Below are positions 9,171 to 19,768 of a stretch of DNA of 64,000 bases, one piece after another. Below the pieces are notes generated by a model. The model did not search any database and had not been told where the DNA came from. It was given only the letters and a program-made list of their open reading frames with translations. The translations under genes were made by a program, and so were the position numbers. The DNA lies in contig NC_081410.1 of NCBI RefSeq assembly GCF_030272615.1, forward strand, positions 119,910,640 to 119,974,639, read 5' to 3'. This DNA comes from Cryptomeria japonica. Its lineage: Eukaryota; Streptophyta; Pinopsida; Cupressales; Cupressaceae. How positions within the stretch are numbered: position 1 is the stretch's first letter; the number at the start of each line of letters is the position of its first letter.

Positions 9171-11580
9171 TCAAGATGGAGGGGGTACAGAGGGTGTCCC
9201 TGATGAAGAAGGGCCCGTTGGTGTGGCTTCCATCTGCTCCCGCAGCTGGTACACCTGCTGTGTATGGTGGCGAAGATCCCTCTTGGCAACCAATTGCCGC
9301 TCCCTCGACCGCTTCACCATATTGACAACCTCCATAAGCTCCTTTTGTTTCCCGTCAAGCTCATCCAGGGAAGAAGTGAGTCAGGTCTCCAACAATCCTT
9401 GCTCACTCGTGGCAACTGCCAACTCCTCCTCCAGGCTACTGGCCCTAGCTCGCTACTGGGCAAGCTCCAACTCAAGAGGTGGAACATGGGTGGCCAGCTC
9501 CGCTCGAGCTGCCAGGGATGCCACTCGCGCCGTCTCCGCACTGTGCTGAGTCTACTTGAGCTGATAATAACCATCTCGAATAGACTGCTCCACTCTCTTA
9601 AGTAGGGACTGCATCCCACTCTCTCTAGCCACCCCCGAGTACTACCACTCCTCCAACATCACAGGGAGCTCAATCTCAGGCCAAACCCTGTCCTCAAAAC
9701 ATCACCCAAACGCCTCGATGCAACCCCCTGTGGCAAATGTGAGGAGACCCTCTAAGGCTGGCGGGCCGAGAGTCCGCTCTTGCACTGAAGTCACCTAGCG
9801 TCGTGCACATGCCTCAACCTCGGCTAAAAACTGGCCCATCCCACTAGGCTGGCTCTCCGCAGGGTCCCCAATCTGTAGATCTCGTTGACGAGCCTCCTCT
9901 CCTAACCCCTTTGTCTCATGCAGTGTCATGGTGTTCTCCTGCTGGGGAGCAGAACTATCCCTCTCCAAGTCCACAACAGCCTTCAGAGGTGGTTGCGGGG
10001 ATACGGGTGGTGGTCCCACTAGCGTCAAGGGGGGAGCTGCATAGCGACCCAACCATGTATCCATAGAGGCGTCATCCTCTGGCATGTCCACACCTCCCTC
10101 CAAGGTCTGTATTGCTAGTTCCACGGAGGAGGGCATACTCCCTACAACCCTCTGTGCTGGCATCTGTGCGAGAAGTGCTAGTGGAGGATGCAACTGTCCA
10201 AAACCCGGCACAGGGACTGCTGGGACGACACCAACTGTCACCCTCGTACGCGAGAGTGGCGTCACTTGTCCATCTACACTCAAAAATGTTGGTGTAAAGA
10301 GGATGTGGCATGTCTTGGCTCCCTCTAGGGGCTTGACCCTACCAGATAGAGGCCCCCGAGTTCCTCTAGGTATATGTCCAAAAGTCATCGTGCCGTCAAC
10401 ATTCTCCCCCATACGAGGGCTTTCCTGCACCTCTCTCCGACCTGTAAGGCGAAACGCATCGTCTCCACCACTGTTCCTCGACGAACCATCATCGGACTCC
10501 CCACTGCTACTATCAACCTCTTCTGTGGTGTCTGCCTCACTCTCAGAAACGGTCACCTGGACTGGTCTCCTTCGCTTCTTACTAGACTGTGCATCTCCAC
10601 CACCTATGGAGGTGTCGAGGTGGGTCCAATAAAAAATGGAGGGCTGCAAGGGGTCAATGCTACTGCTCGGCTTCCATACCCACCATTCCAGAGCCACCTG
10701 TGTGTATTGCATCCAAGAAGAGACTGATGGCGTGGAAGGGCATGTAGAAGGCCTTGTGCTTCAGAGTCAAAAATTCATTGATTCTATCTGAAAGCATCGT
10801 CACCCAGTTATACACCGTGTCGTTCCACAATCCATCCATCAAGGCGATCATAGGTACCGCCGTGTCGGATGCCCTACTGGCTCTCGTGAGGCTGCTCTTC
10901 ATTACATCGAGCAAACACTGCCACCCTCCTAGTATGATGAAAGATTTCTTCAAACCCCTACCCTTTGGTGCAGTTATCCTCCCCCATTCGGCTGCTAACA
11001 AATCACTGCGGCATATCCGCTGTAGGAGCTGCGTCTTCCTCTCGACTGACATTTTCGTGGCACTCCTGTCCACCTCCTTGCCCTTGTCTGGAATACCAAA
11101 CACCTGAGTGAAAGCATCTGGTGCGAAGGAAATGACAATATCTGTGTCTTGGTATTTGAATGTCGATACTCGCAGCTTTGCATTATAGGTTTTAATTAAC
11201 ATGCGGAGGTCTGGCTCGAAGTTGCGTATGGCGAAAACAGGCATCTGTATAGCCCAATGCACGTGTGCCCTGCACAATGATGTCTTCAGCGTAGTGTCAT
11301 CTGGGGTTTGTGTTTCCACCCACCATGTCCAGCACACACTTTCGCTCAAACCTTCGAATGTAACTGTTTCTGCTGTAATTTTTGTTGGCATTGCTTTCTT
11401 TCCTTCATTTGGTTGCACTACCTTTTTCGCTTTGCCGACATTACTCGAATCCGCCATTCTGCTCCTTGCAGACGGTTGTCCCAATGAGTTCTCGGATTGC
11501 TGTAACTGCTTCCTCCAATCTAACTTCTTCACTTTCCTGCTCCCTAACTCCATCGATGAATTTGTACCCTGCTCGCACAC
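9171..11580 (-). pseudogene. Gypsy envelope-position protein, unknown function
   Basis: A coding region of about 800 codons in sense orientation, downstream of pol. The N-terminal frame (11580-10660) has a globular part with ESVCWTWWVETQ, a DAFTQVFGIP motif and a helix-rich stretch MLSDRINEFLTLKHKAFYM. Near 10690 the reading shifts by one base into 10712-9795: a KKRRRP basic cluster, then an acidic, serine-rich, low-complexity linker. After a stop at 9795 the same frame continues through several nonsense codons as a strong coiled coil to about 9171. No signal peptide or membrane segment is evident, so an envelope role is not supported. Athila-type elements carry proteins here; function unknown. 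Confidence 0.75.
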
Positions 11581-11990
11581 TTATATCCTTTTCAGAATTT
11601 GTACCCTATCTCAACTTCTCTGGCCTTGGCTTTGTACGCAATCTTTAATAGTTAATTATTCCACACACTCTAATCTCAATGCCTTTCTTGGCCGTACGAA
11701 TTTCACCTTCTGCACGTACGGATTTCATTTCATGATGTGCTGAATTTGATTTACTACTGTACGGAATTCATATTTCATAATGTGCAAATTTCTTTTCTCC
11801 ATCGTATGTACGAAATGCTCTTGTCTATGTGTGCCGTACTGATTTGTACGGATTTTCCCCCCCAAAATGTCGTATGGATTAATAGTGTGGACTCATCTTG
11901 TAAGCACAAATTTTTTTTTTTTCCAATATAATGGCTTTTATGTACGGCTGTACGACCTTTTTCCGTATGATCGTACGAATTTTTAATTTT

Positions 11991-12866
11991 CTAAGTTACC
12001 GGGTTCGGCCCCCTAGACCCCTGGTACTGGTCTGGTACGGTCCGGGTTCGAGGTTTGGGTTTGGTTCGCCTGTGGTTCGAACAGGGTTCGTGGTTCACAG
12101 GCTTGGTTCGAACCAGGGCAAACCCAAGAGGACCCAAGTCAAACCCAGGGGTCTGACAGCCCAAAAATGGATTTTTGTTTTGCAAAATTTAATTTTTTTT
12201 GAATTCCACCACATAAAAAATTAAAATGACCCTATGTCTCAAGCTACACACCTTGCATCGTACAACCAAGAGAGAAGCACAAGTCTGTACGAAAGAACAA
12301 GTCAGAAAACACAATTCCCGCATGGGAGAATGCACCTTGATCAGAATTTTGACTTCTTTGGCTTTGTTCCTGACGTCTTTAAAAAGCAGAAAATTGATGC
12401 ACGCCGGGACCCTGCGAGGGGCGCTGCCCCTCAACCCCACAAGGGGCTTTGCCCCTTGACTCCGCTAGGGGCGCTGCCCCCAGACCCCCGCAAGGGGCGC
12501 TGCCCCTTGACCCTGTTGGGGGCGTTGCCCCAAACCCCCATTAGAGAATCCATTTAATGATCAAACTTTAAATTGTTGAAAGTTGAAACAATGATACTTG
12601 AATATTTTATCATTTTGATATTAAACTTGATGTATATGATGCTGTTATGGTATGATCACGATGCTATGATTACAAGTTTATGTTGGTTTTGTTGTTTATA
12701 TGATGCTATGTGACATGCTAATCTTAATTCATGCTTATAGGCTGCATATATATATAATTTACATGTTTTTGTACTTACGAACCCAAACGAACCCAAAACC
12801 CTTTTCAAAATTTTGCCGTACCGACGTACCGGGTTCTTCGAACCCGAACCCGAACCGGTAACTTAG
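11991..12866. mobile_element. Non-autonomous TIR element inside gypsy spacer
   Basis: The ends are inverted copies: CTAAGTTACCGGGTTCGG at the left and, in reverse complement, CTAAGTTACCGGTTCGGG at the right. Subterminal regions are packed with GGTTCG or CGAACC words in both orientations, typical of DNA transposons. There is no coding region. Flanking 8-mers ttaatttt and tttattta agree at six positions, which hints at a decayed 8-bp duplication, but the flanks are AT-rich. A superfamily cannot be fixed; hAT-like is possible. Confidence 0.72.
12410..12539. repeat. GC-rich tandem hairpin array (~26 bp x 5)
   Basis: Five units of 25-26 bp, each centred on a palindrome such as AAGGGGCGCTGCCCCTT (stem AGGGGC/GCCCCT). 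The array lies inside the TIR element and contrasts sharply with its AT-rich flanks. Units vary mainly in the spacer and loop, while most stems stay paired. Confidence 0.85.
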
Positions 12867-12944
12867 TTTATTTAATTTTAAGTAGGTTGTACGGCCTTTT
12901 CCGTACGGATTTTCGTTTTTATTTTTATTTTTATTTTAACTTAC

Positions 12945-14499
12945 TCATCGGGTGGGGTCCTTCGAATGCCTCTCGTGATACAATTTTAGTTTCGACCCGT
13001 TTACGGCATCCGACACCACCTTCCTGTCAAGCGTCCACAATTTAATTGCTCCATTTGCACTGACCTCGCGCACCTTGAAGGTACCTAGCCATCATACTTT
13101 AAATTTACCAGGTTTGATTTCATTCCGCCCATTGAATTTCAACACTAATTGCCCCAAAGTAAATCTCATTCGCCTAAGATGCTTGTTGTGCCAAACCTTC
13201 CGTCTTTGCTGGGCCGCCTTTGTGGCCCATTGTGCCATCATTCGTCGTTCATCCAACTTGTTCAAGGCGTATAGCCTCTCCCTTAAGCTTTCCATGTCGC
13301 CCAGCCGATTCTCGATGGCAATCCGAAGACTCGACACCATGAACTCCACCGGCACCACGGCTTCTTGTCCGTACATCAACTGAAAAGGGGTCTAGCCGAT
13401 GGTCACTTTAAACCAGCTAGATCTATCCAGCACTCCCGCAACTTGACTAGCTTCCTCCGTTCCATTCCTGTGTTTCATTTTTGTTGTTTCTTTCGGCCTA
13501 TGGGGGTGAGAGCCAGGCGCATGCGCTTGTAACCGGCAATACAGTCTAGAGCAAGTCAGAGGAAGTTAGAGGATTGGGGATTGATTGGATAGCCCGCCCG
13601 GTTCTTGAAACAAGAAAGAATTCCCCTACTATTCTACTATTATTCCCAACTACTAATCTACCTCTTTATTAATCAGTTCATTAATGCGCCCCCTAGCCCC
13701 CACCCAATTCGGCTGAGCTTGATTGGAACCTGCTAGAGTAAGGTGAGCCGTTCATAACTATACGCCTCTAGCCCCCTACAATTCGGCTGGGCTAGCTTAA
13801 TATAGCAAGCGTATTAATCTACTAATTAATTCACTTCTTAATTTGCCGTATTAATTCACCACTAATTTATTAAGCCGTCCGGTAGGCCCAAAGTATCGAT
13901 GGTAGTCGTTCCTCCCAATCATCTTTTTCAACCCCACACGACTTATAAATGACAGACACTATTATTTTATTGGTTGCCTCGGCTTGCCCGTTCCCTCGAG
14001 GGTAATAGGGGCTTGACAAGGAGTGGAAAATTTTAAACTCCGTGGTTAGCTGTCGGATGATGTGGTTTACGAAGTGCCCCCCCCAACCGCTCGTCAGCTT
14101 GATAGGAATTCCATATCGGGTGATGACCTGTTCATAGATAAACTTTGTCGTGTTGATTGCTAAGTTGTCTGGGAGAGCTCATGCCTCGACCCACTTTGTT
14201 AAGTACTCTGTCTCCGCCACGATGTACCTACATCGACGCGCTCTACTTGGCTTCAGGGGTCCGATGAAATCCAACCCCCATTGTTCGAATAGCTCCTGTG
14301 CGTGCGATGGGTTGAGTGGCATGAAATCCCTCTTAAGTGGCCTTCCGGCCCGTTGGCACGTATCACAACTAATCACCCATTCCCGGGCATCGTTATAAAG
14401 TGTCAGCCACCAAAGTTCTGCCAACAACACTTTCCTGACAGTTGTATCATGCCCCATTTGTCCACCTATCGGCCCTTCATGTGCTTCCCTCAAGACGCC
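12945..14499 (-). pseudogene. Gypsy integrase
   Basis: The N-terminal zinc region has the two His in HEGPIGGQMGH and Cys in CDTCQRA. The core starts with WGLDFIGPL (first Asp). The second block reads LTSGWGGHF, lacking the usual Asp-Asn, and the third, GNGQAEATNK, keeps the Glu (about 13990). After AYRTA at about 13880 the frame is cut by a ~450-bp insertion and resumes with FKVTIG and QLMYGQEAVVP. The C-terminal domain with GTFKVREVSANGA runs to a stop at 12945. Nonsense codons lie at 14500 and 14179. It would insert element cDNA in the nucleus, but is dead here. Confidence 0.87.
13425..13875. mobile_element. ~450-bp insertion inside gypsy integrase, unidentified
   Basis: The integrase reading stops at AYRTA and resumes at FKVTIG, so everything between is inserted sequence. 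It contains the perfect palindrome GCGCATGCGC (about 13517-13526) and two related copies of a stretch reading ccctagccccc...aattcggctg (about 13689 and 13770). Possible flanking TTTAA/ATTAA suggest a TA-rich target. No terminal inverted repeats or tRNA-like promoter are convincing, so its class is open. Boundaries are within about 15 bp. Confidence 0.6.
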
Positions 14500-15192
14500 C
14501 TAAACCTCTTCTTCTACAACACAACGCAATAGGACTTGGTCAGGTCCCATTTTATACAAGAGGTCGTTGATTAATTGAAATGTCCTACTGCGGAGCAACA
14601 ACTTCCTTCTTTCCCTTGGCGGCATCTCCTTTGGAAACTGTGACGTTGAAAGGTACTCCCCCATGTTGGTGTACCAAGCAGGCAAGACAGCAATTCGAAA
14701 TAGATGAGCATCTGGAAAGTCTTCGTTGACTCCCTCGGCCGGCTCGCCAGACCTGATCCTTGACAATTGATCAACAATCACATGGCTTTTCTCGGGTCGA
14801 ACAATGATATTGAATGTAAACTCTTGCAGGAGAAGTAACCACCAGCTGATCCATCCTTGGATGATCGGCTTGTTGACCAAGTACATCAACGCCTGGTGGT
14901 CCACATAAAATGTAAATGGTGTTGCCAAAAGATAGTGCCAGAATTTCTGGATCAAATACACCATCCCCAGGGCTTCCCTTTCCGTGGTGCTGTAGATCTT
15001 TTCGGCCTTTGACAGCAACCGACTCTCAAAGTAAATCGGGTGGTCGAGTCCGTGGTCCCCAACTTGTGTCAGTGTGGCTCCAATTGCAAAGTTGGACGCG
15101 TCCACGTGGACATGGAACTCCTTGTCCCAGTTCGGGTATGTAAGAATTGGCCCACCCACCAACCGTGTCTTCAGTTCTTGAAATGCTTCTTC
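14500..15192 (-). pseudogene. Gypsy RNase H
   Basis: The frame carries FHVHVDASNFAIGA (first catalytic Asp), HPIYFESRLLSKAEK, TTEREALGMVY (Glu) and FTFYVDHQALMYL (Asp), then VVDQLSR-like DQLSRIRSG, the standard gypsy RNase H series. It is bounded by in-frame TAG codons at 15193 and 14500 but lies in the same frame as RT and integrase. The role is degradation of element RNA after copying. Confidence 0.92.
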
Positions 15193-15945
15193 CTACGTTG
15201 TTCCCCACGCGTACGGTTCTCCTCTTTGTGTCAGTTTGTCCAGTGGGTACAACACTCGAGCGAAGTTTCCGAGAAAGGACTTCACTCCAGTGACGTCCGT
15301 TGGTGCCTCCATTTCCACGATCACCCGAACCTTGTCCGGGTCGGTTTTCAGTCCAGCCTTGCATACGATGTGTCCCAGTAACTTCCCTTGGGGGACCATG
15401 AATCTGCAGTTTTTGGGATTTAGTGCCAGTCGCGCCCTCCTGCATTCCCTGAGAGTCGCTAAATGTGCATCCCGTGTGTTGTAAATTGACCAATCGTCTA
15501 AGAAAGCCTTGAAGTTGCCCACCGACATTTTGTCAAAGATGTGGAGGATTATTCTTTGAAAGGTTGCTGGCACATTGCATAGGCCGAAGGGCATTCTGTT
15601 ATATGCACAGACGCCATCTTCCACCACAAAGGTTGTCTTCAACTTATCCTCCTCTGCGATGGATATCTGGTTATAACCAGAAAATCTGTCCATAAACGAG
15701 TATATTTCGTGCCTGGCCACTTCCTCCAAAATGGTATCAGTGAATGGTATAGGGAACGGGTCCTTGATAGTGATTGCATTGAGGCATGTAAAGTCCAAAC
15801 AGATTCTAATCTGGTTGGCCTCTTTCTTCAGGGATATCATTATCGGGGATACCCATTCGCGGGTTTGCACCTTAAAAATGATCCTCGCTTTGAGCATACA
15901 CTCAATCTCGTCATTTACCCTTGGCGCATAATTCTTGTTCATCCT
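15193..15945 (-). pseudogene. Gypsy reverse transcriptase
   Basis: Complete RT core: RICLDFTCLNAIT, FMDRFSGYNQI (first Asp), RMPFGLCNVPATFQR and the active site as FLDDWSIY, followed by HLATLRECRRARL, LNPKNCRF and LLGHIV. Length and order fit Ty3/gypsy. Only one nonsense codon separates it from the protease side (15946, after RRRL) and one from RNase H (15193). The frame itself has no indel across about 750 bp. Confidence 0.93.
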
Positions 15946-17500
15946 CTACAGCCTTCTCCGTACAGGTATGACTCCTGGTACCAAAGGAATCCGGTGTACA
16001 CATAGTTCTGGTGGTACGCCCTTCAAGTCTTTATATGTCCATGTAAACACGTCCTTATATTCCATGAAAATTTTAAGTGCAGCAGCTTTTAATACAGGGT
16101 TCCAATCATCACCTACCAGAATATTCTTAGGCGCAGCTTCTTCATCGAGCTTCGTGGCTTTTACGGAAGGCTCCTCGTACCGAATGGGTTTTACCATGTC
16201 GAACTCGTGTGTCGGTGCTTCATTTAAGGGTGCATCCCCTTCGGTGTACTCTCTGTACACTGGCAGGAACCTGTTCTCCTCTGGCTCCTCTATCTGGAGC
16301 ATGTTACACTGGGACAACTCATAATCCTCCATCTGCCAATGGAAGAGTCCATTCAATGAGCATATGTCGTCCTCTGAGCAACCGTCCAGTTCAAACACTC
16401 CTTCGTTATTTGGTTCCATGTTGTCTCTGCCTTCGTAGGAATCCCACTCCCATCTGTTTGAGTCTTCTGAATCAGAGTCCGATGCGAGCTCCTCGGTGAC
16501 GGCCTGGTTCATGAGGTCAATGACGTACTTCCGTCCATCTTTCTCCATGGAGAGGGTGTTCTTCCAATTGTGGTTCACCTTTGCTTTGACCAACCACCCT
16601 CTCCCTAAGATGGCGTCATAGCCCTTCTTCTTAAGTGGGATCACCACAAAATCCAGGACAAATGGTTGTGTTGCCATCGTCACTTGTTGTGCCATAAGCA
16701 TTCCCAGGGGTTTTATCCCATGTTGGTCCGTGCCAAGCAAGTTAAAAGTTGGTGGCCATAGTGTCGGTTTGCCAAGCTTCTTCTAGGTTTCTTCAAGAAG
16801 GACATTTACCCCAGACCTGCCATCTACAATGGTGTCCGTTAGGATGGTCCCGATTATGCCCATTTCCACGATTGTTGGATGCCGACCGTTGTTCAATGTC
16901 AGGATCAAGGGGTATGTTGCCGACCCGCCAGAGACATCCGTACCTTGGGTTATCTGACTCTGCGTGGTTATTTATACTAAACGCAAGAGTGTCATACGTA
17001 GTTGAGGCATTGTTTCTAGAAGGTCCTTCACTTTTACGGGTACTTCTATCTGCAACATTTGCTTCAGAATATTTTCCTCTGCCTCTGAGCGGGAGGTACT
17101 TGCTGCCTCATAGGTGTCCCTCTGTTGTGCTATCATCTCTTTCTCCACTTGGGCTTTCACCTCTAGTGTTCGTTGTTTCTCCATACGTGGGTCTGGGTAG
17201 GTGGCTTTCTTCATCTTTGACCTTGTGAGAGCCAACAACTGCTCCTCTGTCCTCGTTCCCTCGATGTTTATTAGGTTGACCTCAGATTTTGGGCAGTTTT
17301 CGTTGTCATGATCTCCTGGTCCACACCACTTACACAACTTTTGCGAGGTTTCTTCCGTTGTGCAGTCTCTGGCGAAGTGCCCCTAGTGGTTGCAGGCCCT
17401 ACACTGGATCACTGGTCGCCCTTTTGCGTCGTACTGGATCTGGCTCCAATTGTTATTGCTATTATTGTTATTGCTTTTTCCTCCCCACTGATTGTTCCGG
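15946..17500 (-). pseudogene. Gypsy gag-pol junction, zinc knuckles and protease
   Basis: One frame with nonsense codons at 17383, 16972, 16783 and 15946. It has a knuckle with CRAC...GHFARDC (broken by the 17383 stop) and another, CKWCGPGDHDNENC. The likely retropepsin active site is VDGRSGVN near 16810, followed by GYDAILGRGWL. A long acidic linker leads to the RT entry EYKDVFTWTYKDL. The DGRSG form differs from the textbook Asp-Ser/Thr-Gly. This frame differs from the upstream gag frame, so a frame change occurs near 17520. Confidence 0.8.
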
Positions 17501-17521
17501 TACTCGCCAGATGATGCATTG

Positions 17522-18902
17522 TTATTGGTGGGCTGGGACGTGCCCGCTACTGCAGACATTGACGACTGCTCGTGTAAAGAGGATCTGTTGATTCCTCATC
17601 TTCATATTATAAGGGCATTCCTTCGTCGAATGTCCCATTATTTGGCAAATGTCCCAGCAGGTCTTCTTCGGGCAAGAACCTTTCGTGTGCTTGTCAGTTC
17701 TGCATTTAGTACACCATAAATCGCCTTCCTCGGTTTTGCTTGTGCTCCCCTTCATTGTTTTAAACTCTTTCATCATTCGCTCCATGTCTTTTTGGAGCGC
17801 TTGGACCTTCTTGCTGGACTCCCCGCCGCTGCTGCTTTCTTCCGAGGAGTCGTCTTTGTCGGACGAGGATTTGTCCTTCTTCTTTTTAGATGTTTTGTGT
17901 TCACTCTCCAGGTCCATCGCCTTGTTGTACGCATCGTTGTATGGTGTGGGCGGTACAATCTTCATTTTTTTTCGAAGGGAAGGCCTCAATCCTTCCACAA
18001 ACCATCTCTTCTTCAGTCCGTTTGCTAGCTGGCTATCCATCTTCCCCAACAACTCTTTCAGCCTCCGACCATACGCACGGATCGTCTCCTTTTTGCCCTA
18101 TTTTGTATTGTAGATTTCGGCCACAATTTCATTATCGTCTCGTAGTAGCCAAAACTCTGCTTGAAATTCTTTTTGTAAGTTAGCCCATGTAGTCACCTTT
18201 TGTTTATCTATGTCGGAGTACCAATCAATGGCTACTCCCCTCAGTGTGGCCAGAAATTGCAGCACCCACTCTGCTTGGTCCACCACCCCATTGGCGGACT
18301 AGATGGTCTCATATGTACAGCAATGCCATACGGGGTTTTCCCTTTCGTCCCTTGCGAACTTTGGCAATTTCTGTTTGTTTGCCATCACACTTCTTGGTTG
18401 CGCTATGCGTGTGCCTCCCGAACCCGCCCCTCCAGAGGTTGGTCCTCCAGAAACTGGTGTGTTGGTTCCTACTACGTGACTCTGACTTTTAGGATTGGAT
18501 ACCGCTGAGCCAAACAGATTGCTTCTCGTACCGTGCCCCCTGTGTCCCTCTGACACCTTTAGTCGCACCGATATCCCCAACCTCTCTGTTCTCGGTTTCG
18601 GTCCCCTTCTCCCTTCTCGTCTTGTTTCCCCTAAATGGTGTGTACGGATCGACCGCACTCCCGTCACCGATCTCCTCCAACGTGAGGGACAAATCCCCCA
18701 ACCGTTTCCTGGTGGTTTCGATTAGCACTGCATCTTGGCCCTCGCCAGAGCCATTGCTGCCATTTCCGCCGCTTCCTCGGCAATCCTCTTGAATCTTCTT
18801 CTTCGTTCTGCTTGTTGCTCGAGAATTAATGCTCGTTGGGCGGCTTCAGAGTCCCCTACGTATTCCTTTTCGTTTTTGTCCTTATTCAGCAGATTGGGCA
18901 TT
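17522..18902 (-). pseudogene. Gypsy gag
   Basis: From Met at 18902 the start has an RALILEQQAERRRRFKRIAEE coiled-coil stretch, then shifts frame near 18730. The main gag fold includes WVLQFLATLRGVAIDWYSD and WANLQKEFQAEF, the typical retrotransposon gag pattern, then RLKELLGKMDSQLANGL. Stops at 18299 and 18098 are TAG in the same frame. The C-terminus has a lysine-serine-rich region and two knuckles, CTKCRTDKHTKGSC and CWDICQIMGHSTKEC. Gag forms the particle that packages element RNA. Confidence 0.85.
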
Positions 18903-19465
18903 AATTCTAAATTCTCCTTATGAAATAGAACAAGACATCATATTAAAAAGAACACTTTTATTAATTCATCCCTCGTATACAATGTATGTCACTGACATAC
19001 TCATTACAATGGGGGTGTTCTTGTTTATTCTCATTCGCCCGTACATAGTTCAGGGATTATTTGCCCCTTGCTCGGTTTCATCGCGCTCCTCTTCTTGGAT
19101 CTCGTAAAACTCCCGTAGGATTTGCTGTCATCGGTTCTCCCGATAGGTGTCTTCCATGCGGTTTTGAATAGCCAAAAATGCCTGTGCTAGAAGGTTGGGC
19201 AAGTTGCTCATCAAACGATTTACCACAGGGCTTATACCAAGCGCACTCCACACAGCATCCTCTTGAACACCTCGATGGTGGCTTCTCTTCGTACGTGTGT
19301 TTCGATCGCCGCCTGGAGGATGCAAGAGAAATCTTTCGTAAGTGCTAGTTCTCCCTCAAACAGTTCTTTAGGCTCTTCATCAGGGTCACTGCTCGTCCCT
19401 TCGGGCAATGGTTGTCCCATTATCCACGTGCCATGTAGTATATTCCCGTGCTCCAGATTAATTTA

Positions 19466-19478
19466 GGCAACAATGCCA
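19466..19478 (-). promoter_or_regulatory. Primer binding site, tRNA-Asp type
   Basis: Two bases inside the 5' LTR the minus strand reads TGGCATTGTTGCC. The plant tRNA-Asp primer site used by Athila-like elements is TGGCGCCGTTGCC, so 10 of 13 positions agree and the differences are transitions. Confidence 0.75.
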
Positions 19479-19480
19479 GA

Positions 19481-19763
19481 TGTTTTCCCTTTGGGTGTGA
19501 GTGTGTGTTTAGTGCATTGCAGATAACCAGAATATGACAATATACACAGATGTAGACAAATAGATGAACTCAATATTGTAGTCTCATTGATAACATGTGC
19601 CAGTACATCAGATAACATCAAGCCTGTACTATCCTACCACAAACTGGAAACAAGGACGACTATATAGGTGTCGCACGGTTACCCGGTGCCAACTGCCGGC
19701 AACCGTCAGTTAACCGCCGACCTTTAAAACACAAATTAACACATACGTAATTACCCGACAACA
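19481..19763 (-). repeat. 5' LTR of gypsy element (283 bp)
   Basis: Partner of 8805-9088. TG and CA ends are intact and the GGGGG target duplication follows at 19764-19768. Differences from the other copy are mostly transitions. Confidence 0.95.
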
Positions 19764-19768
19764 GGGGG

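Larger units (their letters stand above)
11581..12944 (-). other. Gypsy pol-to-ORF spacer with repeated GTACGGAT motifs
   Basis: Outside the inserted element (11991-12866) this spacer holds many copies of short CGTACGAAT or GTACGGATTT words, about ten between 11690 and 11985 and more at 12885-12912. They may be regulatory or simple relics. No coding potential is seen. Confidence 0.5.
8800..19768 (-). mobile_element. Complete Ty3/gypsy LTR retrotransposon with envelope-position ORF
   Basis: The element occupies 8805-19763 and is flanked by the 5-bp target duplication GGGGG (8800-8804, 19764-19768). Read on the minus strand: 5' LTR, tRNA-Asp-like primer site, gag with several zinc knuckles, protease, RT, RNase H, integrase, then a separate coding region before a polypurine tract and the 3' LTR. 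RT before integrase marks Ty3/gypsy. The Asp primer type and the extra ORF after pol resemble the Athila/Tat group; that placement is inference. It contains two later insertions (11991-12866 and about 13425-13875). Confidence 0.95.

Noticed and set aside
9264-11743. Plus-strand ORFs of 100-185 codons opposite the gypsy envelope-position gene
   Set aside because: They are shadows on the antisense strand of a GC-richer coding region and lack motifs.
13425-13875. tRNA-derived SINE
   Set aside because: A ggttcttgaaac run resembles a B box, but no fitting A box or tail was seen.
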